From Fonsecaea monophora (Eukaryota; Ascomycota; Eurotiomycetes; Chaetothyriales; Herpotrichiellaceae), in the NCBI RefSeq assembly GCF_001642475.1, contig NW_019173976.1:124001-188000 (forward strand): a DNA stretch of 64,000 nt, in the 5' to 3' direction. The notes beneath the pieces are model-generated. The model was given only the letters and a program-made list of their open reading frames with translations, searched no databases and was not told the origin of the DNA. This document shows, one piece after another, positions 1 to 11,263 of this stretch; positions within the stretch are counted from its first letter, which is position 1; each line of letters begins with the position of its first letter. The translations under genes were made by a program, and so were the position numbers.

Positions 1-448
1 GGTGAGGTGGGTTAATCTGGGCAGGAGGCGCCCATATGACTTTCCCAGCTTCAGGCACCCCCAGACAAAGGCCAGGATCAAGTGTTCTCAAATCCAATTC
101 ATCCATTCTTCCGATCTGGCTTGGTAGGAACGGAGGGAACATTTCATCCTTGGCCAGGAACACGGTCATGAGAAGGAGCGAAACAACAAGGGACACAGAA
201 CGAGGCGTACGCACAACAGCCAGAGAGCCGAGAAATCGCAAGATATGAGATGGAGATCGATTCGTTTATACAAGAGAACAAGAACAGGAAAATGTCAAGG
301 TCCAAACTCATCGAGCGAGCAGACCAAAGTCCTTTTTATACTCCAGTTATGGAAGACTGGAAAATGTCTCTCTATCTGCTCCGAACTTGGGAGCGGAGGC
401 AACAAAAAGGGGGATGTCTGTCTAAATCAAACTAACTAGCAGCTCCAA
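1..448. other. Intergenic left edge, no gene seen
   Basis: Only short open frames without family resemblance or plausible splice structure are present. The right end probably holds the 3' untranslated region of the minus-strand monooxygenase that stops at 449. Confidence 0.5.
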
Positions 449-2750
449 CTACTTCTCCACATACCAGGCCAAATCGTTATTGTCGTCCAACTCGTACTCC
501 GTGAATCCATTGCCCATGAACTTGAAGCGGTTGGGGCTTCGGTACTTGATATCGAAGTCCTCGGCGCGCAGGTCGCTGATGAGTCTCTTGAAGAGCAGCG
601 CACTTCCGGGGAACGTGGCCGTCACGCGACCGTCAACGCGGTTCTTCTTGTACCAACTCCGGCAGGCACCGGTCCAGGTCAAGGTCTTGTGGATGCGGTC
701 CCCGTAGGTGACGAACTCGTCGACGACTTCTTGTTTGGGGACGACGGACTTGATGTCTTCGGTCGCGATCTTCTTCATCCATTTGATCATATACTCGGCT
801 ACCCAGCCGAGACCTTCGACTAATGAACCGTGACCAACGACGGCGTTGGGGCCTGAATAAAGTAGGTGAGCTTTAGGACTGGCTGATGTGGAAACAGAGA
901 CCGGTGGGGAGACCCCCCCACCCGGGGGCGGGGTTGGTGATGAGACTCCTACAACTAAAGGAGAAAAGGACACTTACCGGTGAAGATGAAGTAGTTGGGA
1001 AATTCGGGACAGCCGACGGACAGGTACGACTCGGGTTCGTCAGCCCATTTTTCTGCCAGACTGGTCTGGTTCTGCCCGATGATCGGGTAGTGTGGGCAAT
1101 GGGAAACGTCAAACCCAGTGGCGCAGACGACTGTGAAGAAAAATGCAGAGTTAGTACAGTGCTACGCCAGCTGAGACCCCGGAGAGGCAGTGATGGGGGC
1201 CAGTGGGTGGTGACCACATACCGACATTGACCTCCAGCGACTGGCCATCAGCCGTGTGCACGGCATTTTCCGTGATCTTGGTGATTGGGTTCATGTTGAG
1301 ATGGACGTTGGGCAGGAGGAAGGACTCGAGATAGCCTTCTCCAGGCGTCACCCGCCGGCAGCCCAATTCCCACTTGGGGATGAGCTTCTCGCACAGTTCC
1401 TTGTTGTATTGCAGCTTCTCCGACATTTGTTTAATCGCGAACTTGGTGGCGTCAAGGTTCTCTGCTGAATCCCTCACGAACTAGTATGCTTGTTAGCTGC
1501 CTAGTCGCCATCATCGCGCACAGCATATGATATTCAGCGGAGAGAGAGGAAGGGGGAGAGAGAGAAGCAGGGATGTCCTTACTAATCTAAAGGCTTTATT
1601 AATACGGTGGATGAGTTCTTTTCTGTATTTGTTGTGGTAAACTGGATCTGTCTCAAACTGTCTCTTTTGCTCCTCCGTGTATACTGGGTTGGGGTCTGTT
1701 TCGTTTCGGCCGAGGAGCATCGACGGGGACATACGCGAGATGACCCACGTAGGTCCGCGCTGGAAGCTTGTCACGTCGGTGCCCTCGGTCTTTGCGAGGG
1801 ATGGGAGGATCTGGATGCCAGATGAACCGTTACCGATGAGGGCGATGCGCTTATTCGAGTAGTCGTAGTCGTGGTCCCATTCGGCTGAATGGACCAGTTT
1901 CCCTTTGAAAGAATGGAGACCTTCGATTTCGGGCCATTTCCAGAGACTTGTTCGAAGTTAGCGTGTCAGGGTTCTGATGAGGGATGGACGATATCCAAGG
2001 GGTTGATCCAGAGGAAAGACCAGAGATCGAGCAACATACTTGAGGAATCCTTGACCGGACACCAAGATGTCGGCGTATTCTTCGCGTTGGACACCGTTGT
2101 GTTCGACAACCACTTTCCACGTCCCAGTATCTTCCTGCCAGTACGCCCCCACGACCTTGGTGTTCAACTGGATATCTCGATCAAGGTTCCACTTTCGCAC
2201 TGTGCGGGAGATGTATTCGAAGATCTCCGCCCCGCTGGCATAAAACCTGCTCCATCGTGGATTCGGGTCAAAGGGGAAAGCCTGGTAATGCAAGGTTAGC
2301 AAGTCTCCAGCTCAGAAACAGAGCATAGAAGCATACGTAGAGATGAGCAGCCACGTCACACTGGACACCGGGATACGTGTTGACCAGCCATGTTCCTCCG
2401 ATATCGCCTCTCGCCTCGAAGATGACGTTCTCCACGATATCTTGCATCTCAGGATGTTGGTATCGGAGCTTATGCGCCAGAGTCAAGCCTGAAAAGCCAG
2501 CGCCAATTGTGATCACGCGTAGCTTACGAGGCTTGTAGCTCGGCTGGTTGTTGAGAGGAATTGCAATCTCGCTCTTCCTGTCTGTCGCCGTCTGAGCCTC
2601 GCCATTGTCGGCGGCGGTATTTGTTTGTGGCACTGTTACATGCTTTCCGACGCCATTTGGGACGCCATTCGCGACTCCATTGGTCTGGTGGTCTTGCTCA
2701 AGGGACAAGGCCCCATCGGAGACAAAGCCAGCAACGGCTGCAGGAGGCAT
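449..2750 (-). CDS. Baeyer-Villiger / flavin-containing monooxygenase, six exons
   Basis: Predicted 611-residue FAD- and NADPH-dependent monooxygenase that would insert an oxygen atom next to a ketone, giving an ester or lactone. Exons on the minus strand are 2750-2337, 2281-2040, 1946-1583, 1480-1222, 1130-978 and 852-449; all junctions are GT-AG and keep frame. The first Rossmann motif GAGFSG is near residues 83-88. The Baeyer-Villiger fingerprint F-x-G-x3-H-x3-W is seen as FKGKLVHSAEWD near 232-243. A second nucleotide-binding motif, GNGSSG, follows near 257. About 75 low-complexity residues precede the first motif, which is long for the family; a later start is not excluded. It stands at the left end of the catabolic-type cluster, with hydrolases nearby that could open its product. 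The substrate cannot be read from sequence. Confidence 0.9.
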
Positions 2751-3650
2751 CTTTGGTTGGGTTCAGAGTGATTGACTCTTGGAGTCGAAATCTTGCAGCC
2801 ACAAGGAGTATCAGGCGCGTATAAAGAATGTTTGCAGATTTAGAAAAGCACTGGGTTCGCCACAGACGCATCTCTGGTTACAGTCTAGGTATTTGCGATT
2901 CTGGTAGTTGATGAGCCAGTTTGGGTGATAGTGAGCCGGAGCCGAGAGAAGTCTGCCGAACATCACCTGATTGATCAAGCAAGAAAGGACCTAGTTCTCA
3001 GTATCTACTTGATTATTTTGCAGCTGTTGATTGTGGGATCTGATGCTTTCGACTAGGGAAGACACTGACTCCTCTGGCTGACCATACATAGCGTGATAAC
3101 TTACTTGGGGTCTTACCGGCGGTGGTGGATTTGCCACGTCCGGGGTTTCAGCCAATATTCTCGTGGCAAAGACTGGAGTAACTGTCAAGAAGTAACCGAG
3201 AGGTTCCACTTCTATTCCTTACGAAAAGGGCCGCGCAGAGTATCGGATTTCAATGCCGGACCGTTGCCGGAAGTTGCGAACATGCATCTACAGTAGCCGG
3301 TCAGAGAAGCCGGGCCCACTCCGACTTATTCCACTTGCCGGCAAGGTGGCACGTGGCTGGTCCTCTGCCGACCACTTCCTCCAGACCCCCTGATTCTAGT
3401 TGTGTATCGGCCCAGGTTCAACTTCCAATTCCCCACTCAGCCCCGCAAAAGGGAGCACGGCTGACCTTGGACGAATCTGGGATAAGGGCTCACTACATCT
3501 GGGGTAATACTGAAAAGTGCTTGTAGTCCTTCACCATCCCGTCCACATAGAGCTTCGGCATTTCTACTGAGATACGTATGCAATCTTGACTACTCCTGGC
3601 GACAATCTCGTATTTGCGTCGTATTTTTCTTCGTGCAAAAGTCGAAGTAA
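2751..3650. other. Intergenic, divergent promoter region
   Basis: Lies between the minus-strand monooxygenase and the plus-strand cyclase pseudogene. A 72-codon minus frame at 2991-3209 has no recognisable family and was not called. Confidence 0.5.
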
Positions 3651-4758
3651 ATGGCCGCCTCATTCCCTGACTATGACAGCCTGCCTTTAGTGGATGGCAT
3701 ACCACGTGGTTGTGCCTAGGGGGTGTTTGACAAGGGCGGGCAAAAGGACATGTTGGGATGTTTGAACAAGATCGGGCCCGATACTGTGCTCGTGGCGTCC
3801 AACGAGATCAAGCAGGGCCACAGTATCTCCTTAAAGTCAGTAGTCACCGCTATCACCGAGTCCCAACAAGGTCGACACGATGAATTCAACACGCAGTGCA
3901 GCAGCCAATGGGATAGTCTATGTGAGTCTGACACAAGATCCGGCATCGGCCTCTGGCTGACAGTCATGTAGGTCATTTCTACCACCGAGAGTCGGCATCT
4001 GCATATAGTGGATGCAAGCCCCCTGGTCAGGAACTCGTGCAAGGCTGGGGCGAAGAAGACAATGAGAAGCGTCTGCCAACTCTCGACCGTACGTCACGAC
4101 GAGACATGTCGCTGTGATAGCGTCATTATTTGGATGAACTAACTGACCACCTCCAGATTGGCATGAGAGAGGGGGCTTAGTTGCCCGTGGTGTTCTCATA
4201 GACTTTAAAGCGTATGCGGACAGCAAGTGCCTCGATTTCGCACCATTTGGTGATTACGGCATTTCCCTCTCCCAACCGGAAGAAAGCAAGAGCATAAGGC
4301 GTGGCATTCCAGTAAGGCGATGGCTTCATCCTCCGTACAGGTTATACGGAAGAGCTTGAAATAGCCTTTGCAGAACGCTAGCAGGAGTTAATGGGTTGCG
4401 GAAAGTGGTCGGCCGTGGAACAGTCCATAGAGGGCGGCCAAATGGTTCTGGAACAAAGGTTTCGCCGTGGTGGCCAGAGACAATGTCGGATTTGAGGTGG
4501 AGCACGCAGATGGCACTGCCCCGGGTAAGTCTTTGGTTCGTGCCACACGCTTGTGGCCTTCCCGCCCTACTGAGCTGTATAGTCCTTCACCCTTATCTCC
4601 TCAGTCTGTTTGGTATGCCTATTGCGGAACTGAGGGATCTGAAGGCCTTGTCGGCGCATCGTGCAAAGACTGGGCGGTACAGCTTCTTCCTTACGTCAGT
4701 TCTCCTGAACGTCGCTGGGGCTGTTGGCTCGCCTCCAAATGCATTGGCGGTTTTCTGA
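3651..4758 (+). pseudogene. Cyclase-family (PF04199, kynurenine formamidase-like) pseudogene
   Basis: Pieces of a fungal cyclase-family metal-dependent hydrolase are readable along the whole length. From ATG 3651 the frame gives an N-terminus ending GIPRGCA, then TAG at 3717-3719 where the family has Trp (GCAWG), then VFDKGGQ. Introns at 3922-3971, 4089-4156 and 4525-4582 splice correctly, joining FNTQCSSQWDSL to CHFYHRES and LD to HWHERGGLVARGVLID. Further lesions: a segment missing between the SISLK and FNTQ blocks (about 3836-3880), a frame change with TAA at 4313-4315, TAG at 4379-4381 between AFAER and QELMGC, and an extra T near 4460 that shifts frame before ARDNVGFEVE. The intact C-terminus, ending GSPPNALAVF, stops at 4756-4758. 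Introns and coding blocks remain clear, so inactivation is probably recent. Confidence 0.85.
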
Positions 4759-5084
4759 AAAGGCAGACATATGGGATGCGCCATGCAATTCCAGTAAGTC
4801 AAGGAATAGATGCTGAAGACTCAAGCAACATTAGCATTCAGGTTTGTGATCAGGCCGACAAGCTCCAGGGTAGAGAATGTCTTTCCTGTTTCATCCTCAA
4901 CAGAGAACATGCGATATATCGTATCACAACCCCGCAAAGCCAGACTCCAAGATATCCTCAGAAAATATCAGCCACGAGACATGAATTCTTAAGAGATCAT
5001 GGAGGGTCAAGATAGTCAAGATAGGCTACCAGACTGCTGTTTCTAATAGTAAACATTGGTCTTCCAGGCTTCATGAAGGTCTAC
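4759..5084. other. Intergenic, convergent
   Basis: Stretch between the convergent cyclase pseudogene and SDR gene. Nothing distinctive was seen. Confidence 0.5.
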
Positions 5085-6273
5085 TTATCTCTCCCCTTTT
5101 TCTTCCTCCAGCATCTGTTTGATAGTCGTGAGGGCACTATCCTTATTGCTGGCCAAATTTAACCTTGGGGGCCCAGGATTGTTGTAGAGGGGAATGCTCC
5201 GCCATAACTCCTCGCTCTCTTCCGTGACCTCCAGAAGCGTGCCGGGGGGATACTTGTCATTAACATTCTCGGCCAATGCGAGTAGAGCTTGAGCGATGAC
5301 GCTGGGATCGAGCAGTTTGTCTTTGGTAGGATCGATCCACTTGGAAACTTTGGGATCTTCCAACAGAAGTGGTGTTTTGATGGACCTAGACAAGGGAAAC
5401 AACAAGGTTCGGGTCAGCTTTCATCGCAGATTCGGTTGCCGGAGTTCGCAATAAGAGAGTGAAAATATGAAAGGGGCAGGGTCTTTTCTACGTACCCTGG
5501 TGCTACCCCCAGTACGCGAATACCGCAAAGTCCTTCTAACCCACTCATACCCATGACGAAGCTCCCAATGCCATGTTTCGACGCTTGGTAAAGGGGTGTG
5601 ATCACACTAAGGGTCTCTGCGGCAACGCTGGCAACATGGAGAATCACGCCTGTCTTTTTGGCGCGCAGCATTCGACGGATTGCGATTCTGGTCATCTTCA
5701 TGGGATGGATCAGGTTGACATCGATAACCTTGTAGCGAGAGCCGCTATCCTTATCACCCCAAAACCCGGTCCCTGGCTGTTGAAATTCCGGGAGAATTAG
5801 CTTGAATTGAATTTCCTTGCCAGCCGCCCGGCAAAGTCTGAAGCGAAGATAAGGCAATGCAGAGTACATACTGGCTCATAGATTCCCGCTCCCGCACATA
5901 CAAGATCAGGGACTGTCTCAAACTCCTTCTCGACACGATCAAAGGTTTCCTCGAGCTGCGCCCAATCGGTGACATCCGTCCGCTGGAAGACGACCTTTGC
6001 ACCAGACTTCTGTGTGTTCACCGAGTCGATCAATGCTTGTGCTTCGGGTCGAAGGCCAATGTCGGCAATCAAGACATTGCAACCTTTCTCAACGAGAGTT
6101 TTTGCGAAGGCCAAGTTGATGCCTGTACAAGTATTACCATTTTCAGTGAGCCCGGTCAGACTCCAAGTCAGGACAAGCAATGCCGCAAGTCACAGACATC
6201 AAACAAGATATTGCTTACCAGATCCTGCACCTGTTACTATTGCTGATGCGCCATTGAGCTTAAGTCCGGGCAT
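5085..6273 (-). CDS. Short-chain dehydrogenase/reductase, four exons
   Basis: Predicted 295-residue classical SDR, an NAD(P)-dependent alcohol or ketone oxidoreductase. Exons are 6273-6219, 6122-5872, 5776-5496 and 5385-5085, with frame kept at every GT-AG junction. The 55-base first exon supplies the start of the cofactor motif: TGAGSG from about residue 14, completed by the second exon. The active-site pair YQASK has Tyr near 165 and Lys near 169, with Ser in HVASVA near 152. The usual NNAG is replaced by a CAGAGIYEP block. Overall it resembles the fungal 15-hydroxyprostaglandin-dehydrogenase-like SDRs. Substrate unknown; cluster context suggests oxidation of an alcohol intermediate. Confidence 0.88.
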
Positions 6274-6899
6274 ATTCACGGACACTCGCTCCAAACTGTC
6301 AAGGTTGCTGAGAAAGGATAATATTGTAAAACCACGAAGAAGCGGTTGGAAATGATCAGGAGCTGAAAGGGTACTATTGTAGGCTGCTGGGAGACTATGC
6401 GAACAGTCATTTCTCCCTTCATTGTTAACGGCATGACACCACCGAGATGACTATAGATGATCAGAAAATCAAAAACAACCCCACAGAAAGCGTAAGTAGC
6501 CGACCGAGAATTCCTCGGGCCGGACTTGGAGTCTCCGCCAATCAGCCCCGGCAGCAACTGTCCCGGAGATGATGGAAGAAATTGCCGCGTGGGAGGCAGA
6601 GCATAACGGCTTGCCGCATGGCGCCGACCTTCTGATATGAACGGTACAAGTTCCAATGATTGGGCCAATGCTTGATCGTGACATGAAGACAGGGCGTTGA
6701 ATGCTAGTTAGGCTGATATGCCGGCCTTGCCCGACTCAGTCGCTTTAGCTGCTCTGAGCTCTCTGGATGTCTATCTACCTGAGCACAGGAATCTATTGAC
6801 ACCACGTGGCAGCCACGGCCCATGTCTATGAAGTGCCATTATCACACCAGACTCTGACATTGCTCGCCTTGGCCGGATCTTAAACGGAAGTTGTTCTGC
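6274..6899. other. Intergenic
   Basis: Sequence upstream of the SDR and downstream of the first CMD-like gene. Small open frames have no family resemblance. Confidence 0.5.
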
Positions 6900-7543
6900 T
6901 CATGGCTTCTCTCCAAAATGTGCCTTCAAGGCATCTGGCACCTCCCCATTGGCTTCCCCTACGTTCAAAGCGACCAGAAACCGGCTGACCATGTTATAAG
7001 CCGCACAAGTAAGAGTGATTTCGACAATCTCTCGGTCGGTAAACCCAGCCTTCTGCAGTCCTTCAAAGATATCGTCAGGAACGGAGATGGTCTTCGTCAT
7101 AGCGTCACTGTAGCGAAGGACGGCCCATTGCTTGTCGGTCAGGGGACCCTGTTCCTTGGGCTCAGGCTGCTTGACCACGGCGTATTGTTCCTCGGTAAAG
7201 CCTGGAGTCGCCGTCAAGAGCGGTGCATGATGCGCCCACTCAAACCAGGCACGGTTGATTATGGCAGGCCGACAGATGGCAATCTCGCGAAGATCATCTG
7301 AGAGACATCCTTTCGTGCGCACGGCGCCCAGCAAACTGTTCCAGCCTTTTGGAGTAGTTAGCAACATTCCGGCATCTGTGATGGTCTCGTTGACTGACCA
7401 TCTGCCATTTTAGGCGTATGCAGCAGGGCCAAGTCAAGGGGCAACAGCTCGCCTGGTGCTCTGCGAGCTCGGATTCGATCGTAAATCTGCTCTTCCTCTG
7501 CGCCGAGGCCTTCAGGCGCCTTGGGAGCATAGTCTAATCTCAT
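6900..7543 (-). CDS. Carboxymuconolactone decarboxylase-like protein (AhpD fold), single domain
   Basis: Predicted 196 residues in two exons, 7543-7399 and 7345-6900, with an intron using the less common donor GTCAGT. The pattern is that of the large fungal CMD-like group: an N-terminal block LDYAPKAPEGLG, then WNSLLGAVRT, then LREIAICRPAIINRAWFEW and a closing FTDREIVEITLT helix. The cysteine pair of peroxidase-type AhpD proteins is absent; one Cys lies in AICRPA. CMD enzymes of aromatic catabolism decarboxylate gamma-carboxymuconolactone, but many fungal members have no proven reaction. A two-domain relative lies just upstream on the same strand, at 8131-8999. Confidence 0.85.
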
Positions 7544-8130
7544 GTTTGCGCGTGAGGTCTCTGGCGGGGCGAAAGAGGCTCGACTTGGAATGAGTTGGTA
7601 GTGCTTTCAAACCGAAGCACAGTCGTCTAAATGTTGGTGTTCAGGGTGATGTCGCAAGCCTGGGCCGCGATCGGTGAGAGCAGAGAATGGCTTAATTAGT
7701 TCTCAAGAGTCAACCCTGCTCCCACGTTGGGAGGTTTCTGCAGTGCCGGTCGACCCCGCATGGGCAATAGGCGGCCTAGCCTCGGTAAAATATCCGTTGA
7801 GAGGCTGGGACTACGGACCCTTCACGTTCCCTGGTTAACTAGTTAGGTGGATAGAGATGCCCAGCTCCCCGGAACACGGGTGTGTTTAGTTAGACAGCCT
7901 CCTAGAACCCTTTTGGAAGAGATCAGGGAACCTTGGCCCGGTGCTCCACATCTGCTTGATTCAGGGTGTGCGAATTCATCTGGACGGCAAGACTCTCTGG
8001 TCATCTTCGGGTTTTCACGAATGTCTCCTTCACATTGTGGGCTACAGGAACACCAACACCACCGTGCTTTCCCACTGCAGGCCATGGTACCCACGCCGCA
8101 CCTAAGTGCCTCATCTCGCAGGCTTTCAGT
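7544..8130. other. Intergenic between the two CMD-like genes
   Basis: No convincing coding frame. It probably holds the promoter of the single-domain CMD gene and the 3' end of the two-domain gene. Confidence 0.5.
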
Positions 8131-8999
8131 CTAGCCGAGCTTCGCCAAAGCTTCCTTCAATACAGGCACGCCTAGTAGCAACGTCTGGGCGCCCATCAGA
8201 GCTGCAAGCTCATAGACCTCTACGATCATTTCTGGAGTTGCACCCAATCTGATAGCATTCCTGACGTGAGTTTTAAGACCATAGCCGTAAAGATGAGTGG
8301 TCGAGCAGTCAATCGCTGTGTAGACTAATTCTCTGTCACAGGGGCTAAGATGGCCCCCAGACTCGGTCGGTGCCGCGGAGTAGGTGATATACGCATCAAA
8401 GAAATCGGGTGCTATTCTTTTTTAAAGAAATGATCAGTTTCTTGTCTGCTTTTTGGGTCATGATCACGGGCCGACGCTGCACTCGCTCATCCGCTCTTCT
8501 CTTTTGACTTACCGATTGTGATCAACTTCTGATAATGCGGGGCCCAGAAGCCCCGTTTCGCCGTAAAATCAGCCTTGAGCTGCTCCCTATACTCATCGTT
8601 GGGTGCTTCCAGATCTTCTTGCGTCATCTTTCCTTCTTCCACCAACACTTCGAATAGAATTGGAAGACCGACGCTGACGGCATGGATCCCTAGCACGCTC
8701 GCCCTCATTAGGACCTCCAAGACCTCGCCTTTGGTCGCGCCGGCCTTCAACGCGTTTTCCGTATGGAGACGAATGCCTGGCTCGAAGAGATGCGTGCAAG
8801 ATGCATCACATGCAAGAAGCATCAATTCTTGCATCTTGCGAGAAAGGTGCCGGTTCTTGAGAGGAACTGAGCGCATTTTCAGGTAGGCAGCAAAGTAGTC
8901 GGGGCACGCCTCGAGAACCGCTTCCCAGGCCGGCGTCCATTCTTCCCCCAGCTCTACGAGTTGAGCTTTCAGAGCCTGCTGTTCAGTAGTGGCGGACAT
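8131..8999 (-). CDS. Two-domain carboxymuconolactone decarboxylase-like protein
   Basis: Two exons, 8999-8513 and 8411-8131, give 255 residues with two CMD/AhpD-type helical repeats. Repeat 1 runs from WTPAWEAVLEACPDYF to a HAVSVGLPILFEVLVEEG helix and carries ACDASCTHLFEPGIRLH. Repeat 2 runs from APDFFDAYITYSA to LLLGVPVLKEAL and carries IDCSTTHLYGYGLKTH. Both keep Cys-x-x-His-type residues at the same relative place. The intron falls between the repeats. The start at 8999 (MSATTEQQ) was preferred; an in-frame ATG lies upstream, but its added residues look like spurious extension. Two-domain members are often called gamma-carboxymuconolactone decarboxylase subunit-like. The exact reaction is unknown. 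Confidence 0.85.
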
Positions 9000-9576
9000 G
9001 TCTGTAGTGGGCAGCGACAATACCAGGGATGTGAAGCTGGCTGCTGTGACTGAGATGAGGACCACGAGAACAGTAGGCAGAGGTCAATGATCTCGACTTG
9101 TTGCCAGACGACTGCTCTTAGCCAAGGTGGAGGAACTACTACTACGTTCAGGTTAATTAGAATCCAACCGATTGAGGGGGTCAAAGCTGGAGTATTCTTC
9201 TGAAGTTCCGAGGCTCGAGCACGGCTGTGGTCACTCTCTTGCCGTCGTTCTTACGGGATAGTTGTTGCTCTTGAGACCGCTCGGGACAATCTAGTCTGTG
9301 ATGGATTTGAGGCTGTTGAGATGCCGGTTTCGCCGAAAATTATTGGCGGCGCTCGGTTCCTCTTTCCAGTCCGGCATTTTGGGGTGGCGGTGAAACTGAA
9401 TACCTCAATCGACCACGAGGACCTTGTAGGTGACCCAGGAGCTTTTGAGCCTCGTGGATTACCAGGATATTGCATTGAATATCTCATGTGGAAAAGCGCT
9501 CACCTCGGTAAACAACAAGTATCATCAGGTCATCAACATCTGGCATTCAACTTTGGCATATTCTCTGTTTCTCACC
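9000..9576. other. Divergent promoter region, CMD gene and EthD gene
   Basis: This stretch separates the divergently transcribed two-domain CMD gene and EthD gene, so it may hold a shared control region. No specific binding site was identified. Confidence 0.5.
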
Positions 9577-10478
9577 ATGGCAGCTCCCTACCGTCTTTTC
9601 TCCCTTTCTCTCCCGCACGGCGTGTCCGAAGAGACATGGCAAAAGTTCTACCAGAGCCATCACCTCGCTGATGTCGCCACTGGGATTGGGTACAACGGCC
9701 ACGGCACGCTCTATCACGTGACCACGTCGGCCACCGGGCGGGCACCCTCAGATGAGAAGAAATATCTATCCATGTATGACACAATAGATAGTCATCCTCT
9801 GAAAAGCGAAAGGTACAAAGACGTGAAGAAGACAAGCCATGTCCTTGGAGAAAACTATTTGCCCAAGGATCTGGCCCATTTGTCCGTCAGAAATTATAAA
9901 CTGGTGGAGATATTCGACCCCAAGAACATAGGAAAGGAAGGTTAGTCGTGCAGCTCTCCCCACAGACAGTGCAAAGTAGGAATGGGTCGATTGGCTGATG
10001 GGAAACGGACCAAGAGAGCTTCATGATGTCTGTTGCCTCTCGTTGCATCCAAACAAATAACTGAGTTCTGTCATACGTAGTGCAACCCGCGCGCTTTTTT
10101 ATCTGCGAGGAGGCGAACCCGGGTGGCATTGAAGAGCTTCGCAAGTGAGTAACGCCAAACATCATCTCTCCCTCATGTCTGCGCTGGAGACGAAAAGATA
10201 TTAATCTCGCACGAGGGGATAGTTTCTATCGCGAAGAGCAGGTCCCGAAGCTGGCTCGTTATCCCGGCTACAGACGGACCTTGCTTCATCACTTCCAGTC
10301 CTTGGACAAGGGAAATGACTCTCCAGCCTCGACGCTTACCACGCACGAGTTTGATAACCTGGAAGACTTTAAGTCTCCGGGCTTGCGGGATCTTGTGGAA
10401 GCTGGGCTGAATAACAAAGTCATGGGACCACAGCAAGCAATTAAGACGTGGACCTTCGAACTTGTTCATGCCGTGTAA
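9577..10478 (+). CDS. EthD-domain (dimeric alpha/beta-barrel) protein
   Basis: Three exons, 9577-9940, 10081-10144 and 10190-10478, give 238 residues in frame. The second intron is only 45 bases and uses the acceptor after CTGGAG. The start MAAPYRLFSLSL leads straight into the first strand of a ferredoxin-like EthD fold, with WQKFYQSHHLADVA matching the family's conserved helix. The second half (FFICEEANPGGIEELRK, then YREEQVPKLARYPGYRRT) looks like a second strand-helix unit. Fungal EthD proteins act in aromatic polyketide and ring-compound pathways as decarboxylase- or cyclase-like enzymes, but many are uncharacterised. Neighbouring CMD, hydrolase and SDR genes support such a role. Confidence 0.85.
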
Positions 10479-11263
10479 AATTTGAATGTTTTGCTGCAGG
10501 GACAACAGGCTGGCAAACTGGGATGAATGAAGCTCAGGACCGAGCCCTTCGTCGAGGGAGCTCGGCCCTTGGAGGATCATTCATCTACTCCCGCTATTGC
10601 TCTAGCCCCGAAGTATTGGAAACGCGATGCCGCCTCCGACGTACAGTCAGCTGGAAGTAGAAAGCCTGTGTCTCAACAGACCAGATGCGCTGCATGCCGC
10701 AACGGCGTGTTGTTGCAGTCCAGTCTCTCCTTCTGCTGGCACGGCTTTCCATGCTACAACACATGTCGCGATAGAACGCAGCCCTTCAAGATAACCGTGA
10801 TTATCTTTTGTCAGGTTTCCCTTCTATAGAAGGTTTGACTAATGAATAAATTCTGTCCATACAGGACCGCTCGTTCTCTACCCCTGTCAGTTCAAAGCCT
10901 GATTCTCTAAGCAAGCTCCTCATACCCTGAGGCAGACACTAGGAGCAGGCATATTTTCCCCGGAAATAACGGGCTCCGCTATTAATCCGATCGACTTGGA
11001 TTGTAGCTTACAGAAAATGGACCCCCCTACCAGCTTTTTTGGCGTAGACAGATCACGACCGGCATTGGCGCTGCGGCAATTCCCTCTTACTTAAGAACCG
11101 GTCATGTGCTCTATCTGCACAAGGGGTATATAGGGGAACAGCTAAACTTTCGCGGCATGGGTTGCTTTTGGGTTCGAGTGTCACCGTTTTCAAATCGAAA
11201 TCAGGGGCCTCAAAAGAGCAACATATCGTTCCGCAAGCCTCAGCCCGGCCCGGTCTTCAAAAC
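10479..11263. other. Intergenic with hydrolase promoter
   Basis: Downstream part shows nothing coding. The right end holds the likely promoter of the alpha/beta hydrolase gene. Confidence 0.5.
11127..11132 (+). promoter_or_regulatory. Possible TATA box of the alpha/beta hydrolase gene
   Basis: TATATA in the context GGGGTATATAGGGG lies about 135 bases before the chosen start codon, a usual distance for a fungal TATA element with a short leader. Confidence 0.4.

Noticed and set aside
2991..3209. 72-codon minus-strand frame ending QLQNNQVDTEN
   Set aside because: No family resemblance, no clear splice partner, and it lies in a divergent promoter region.
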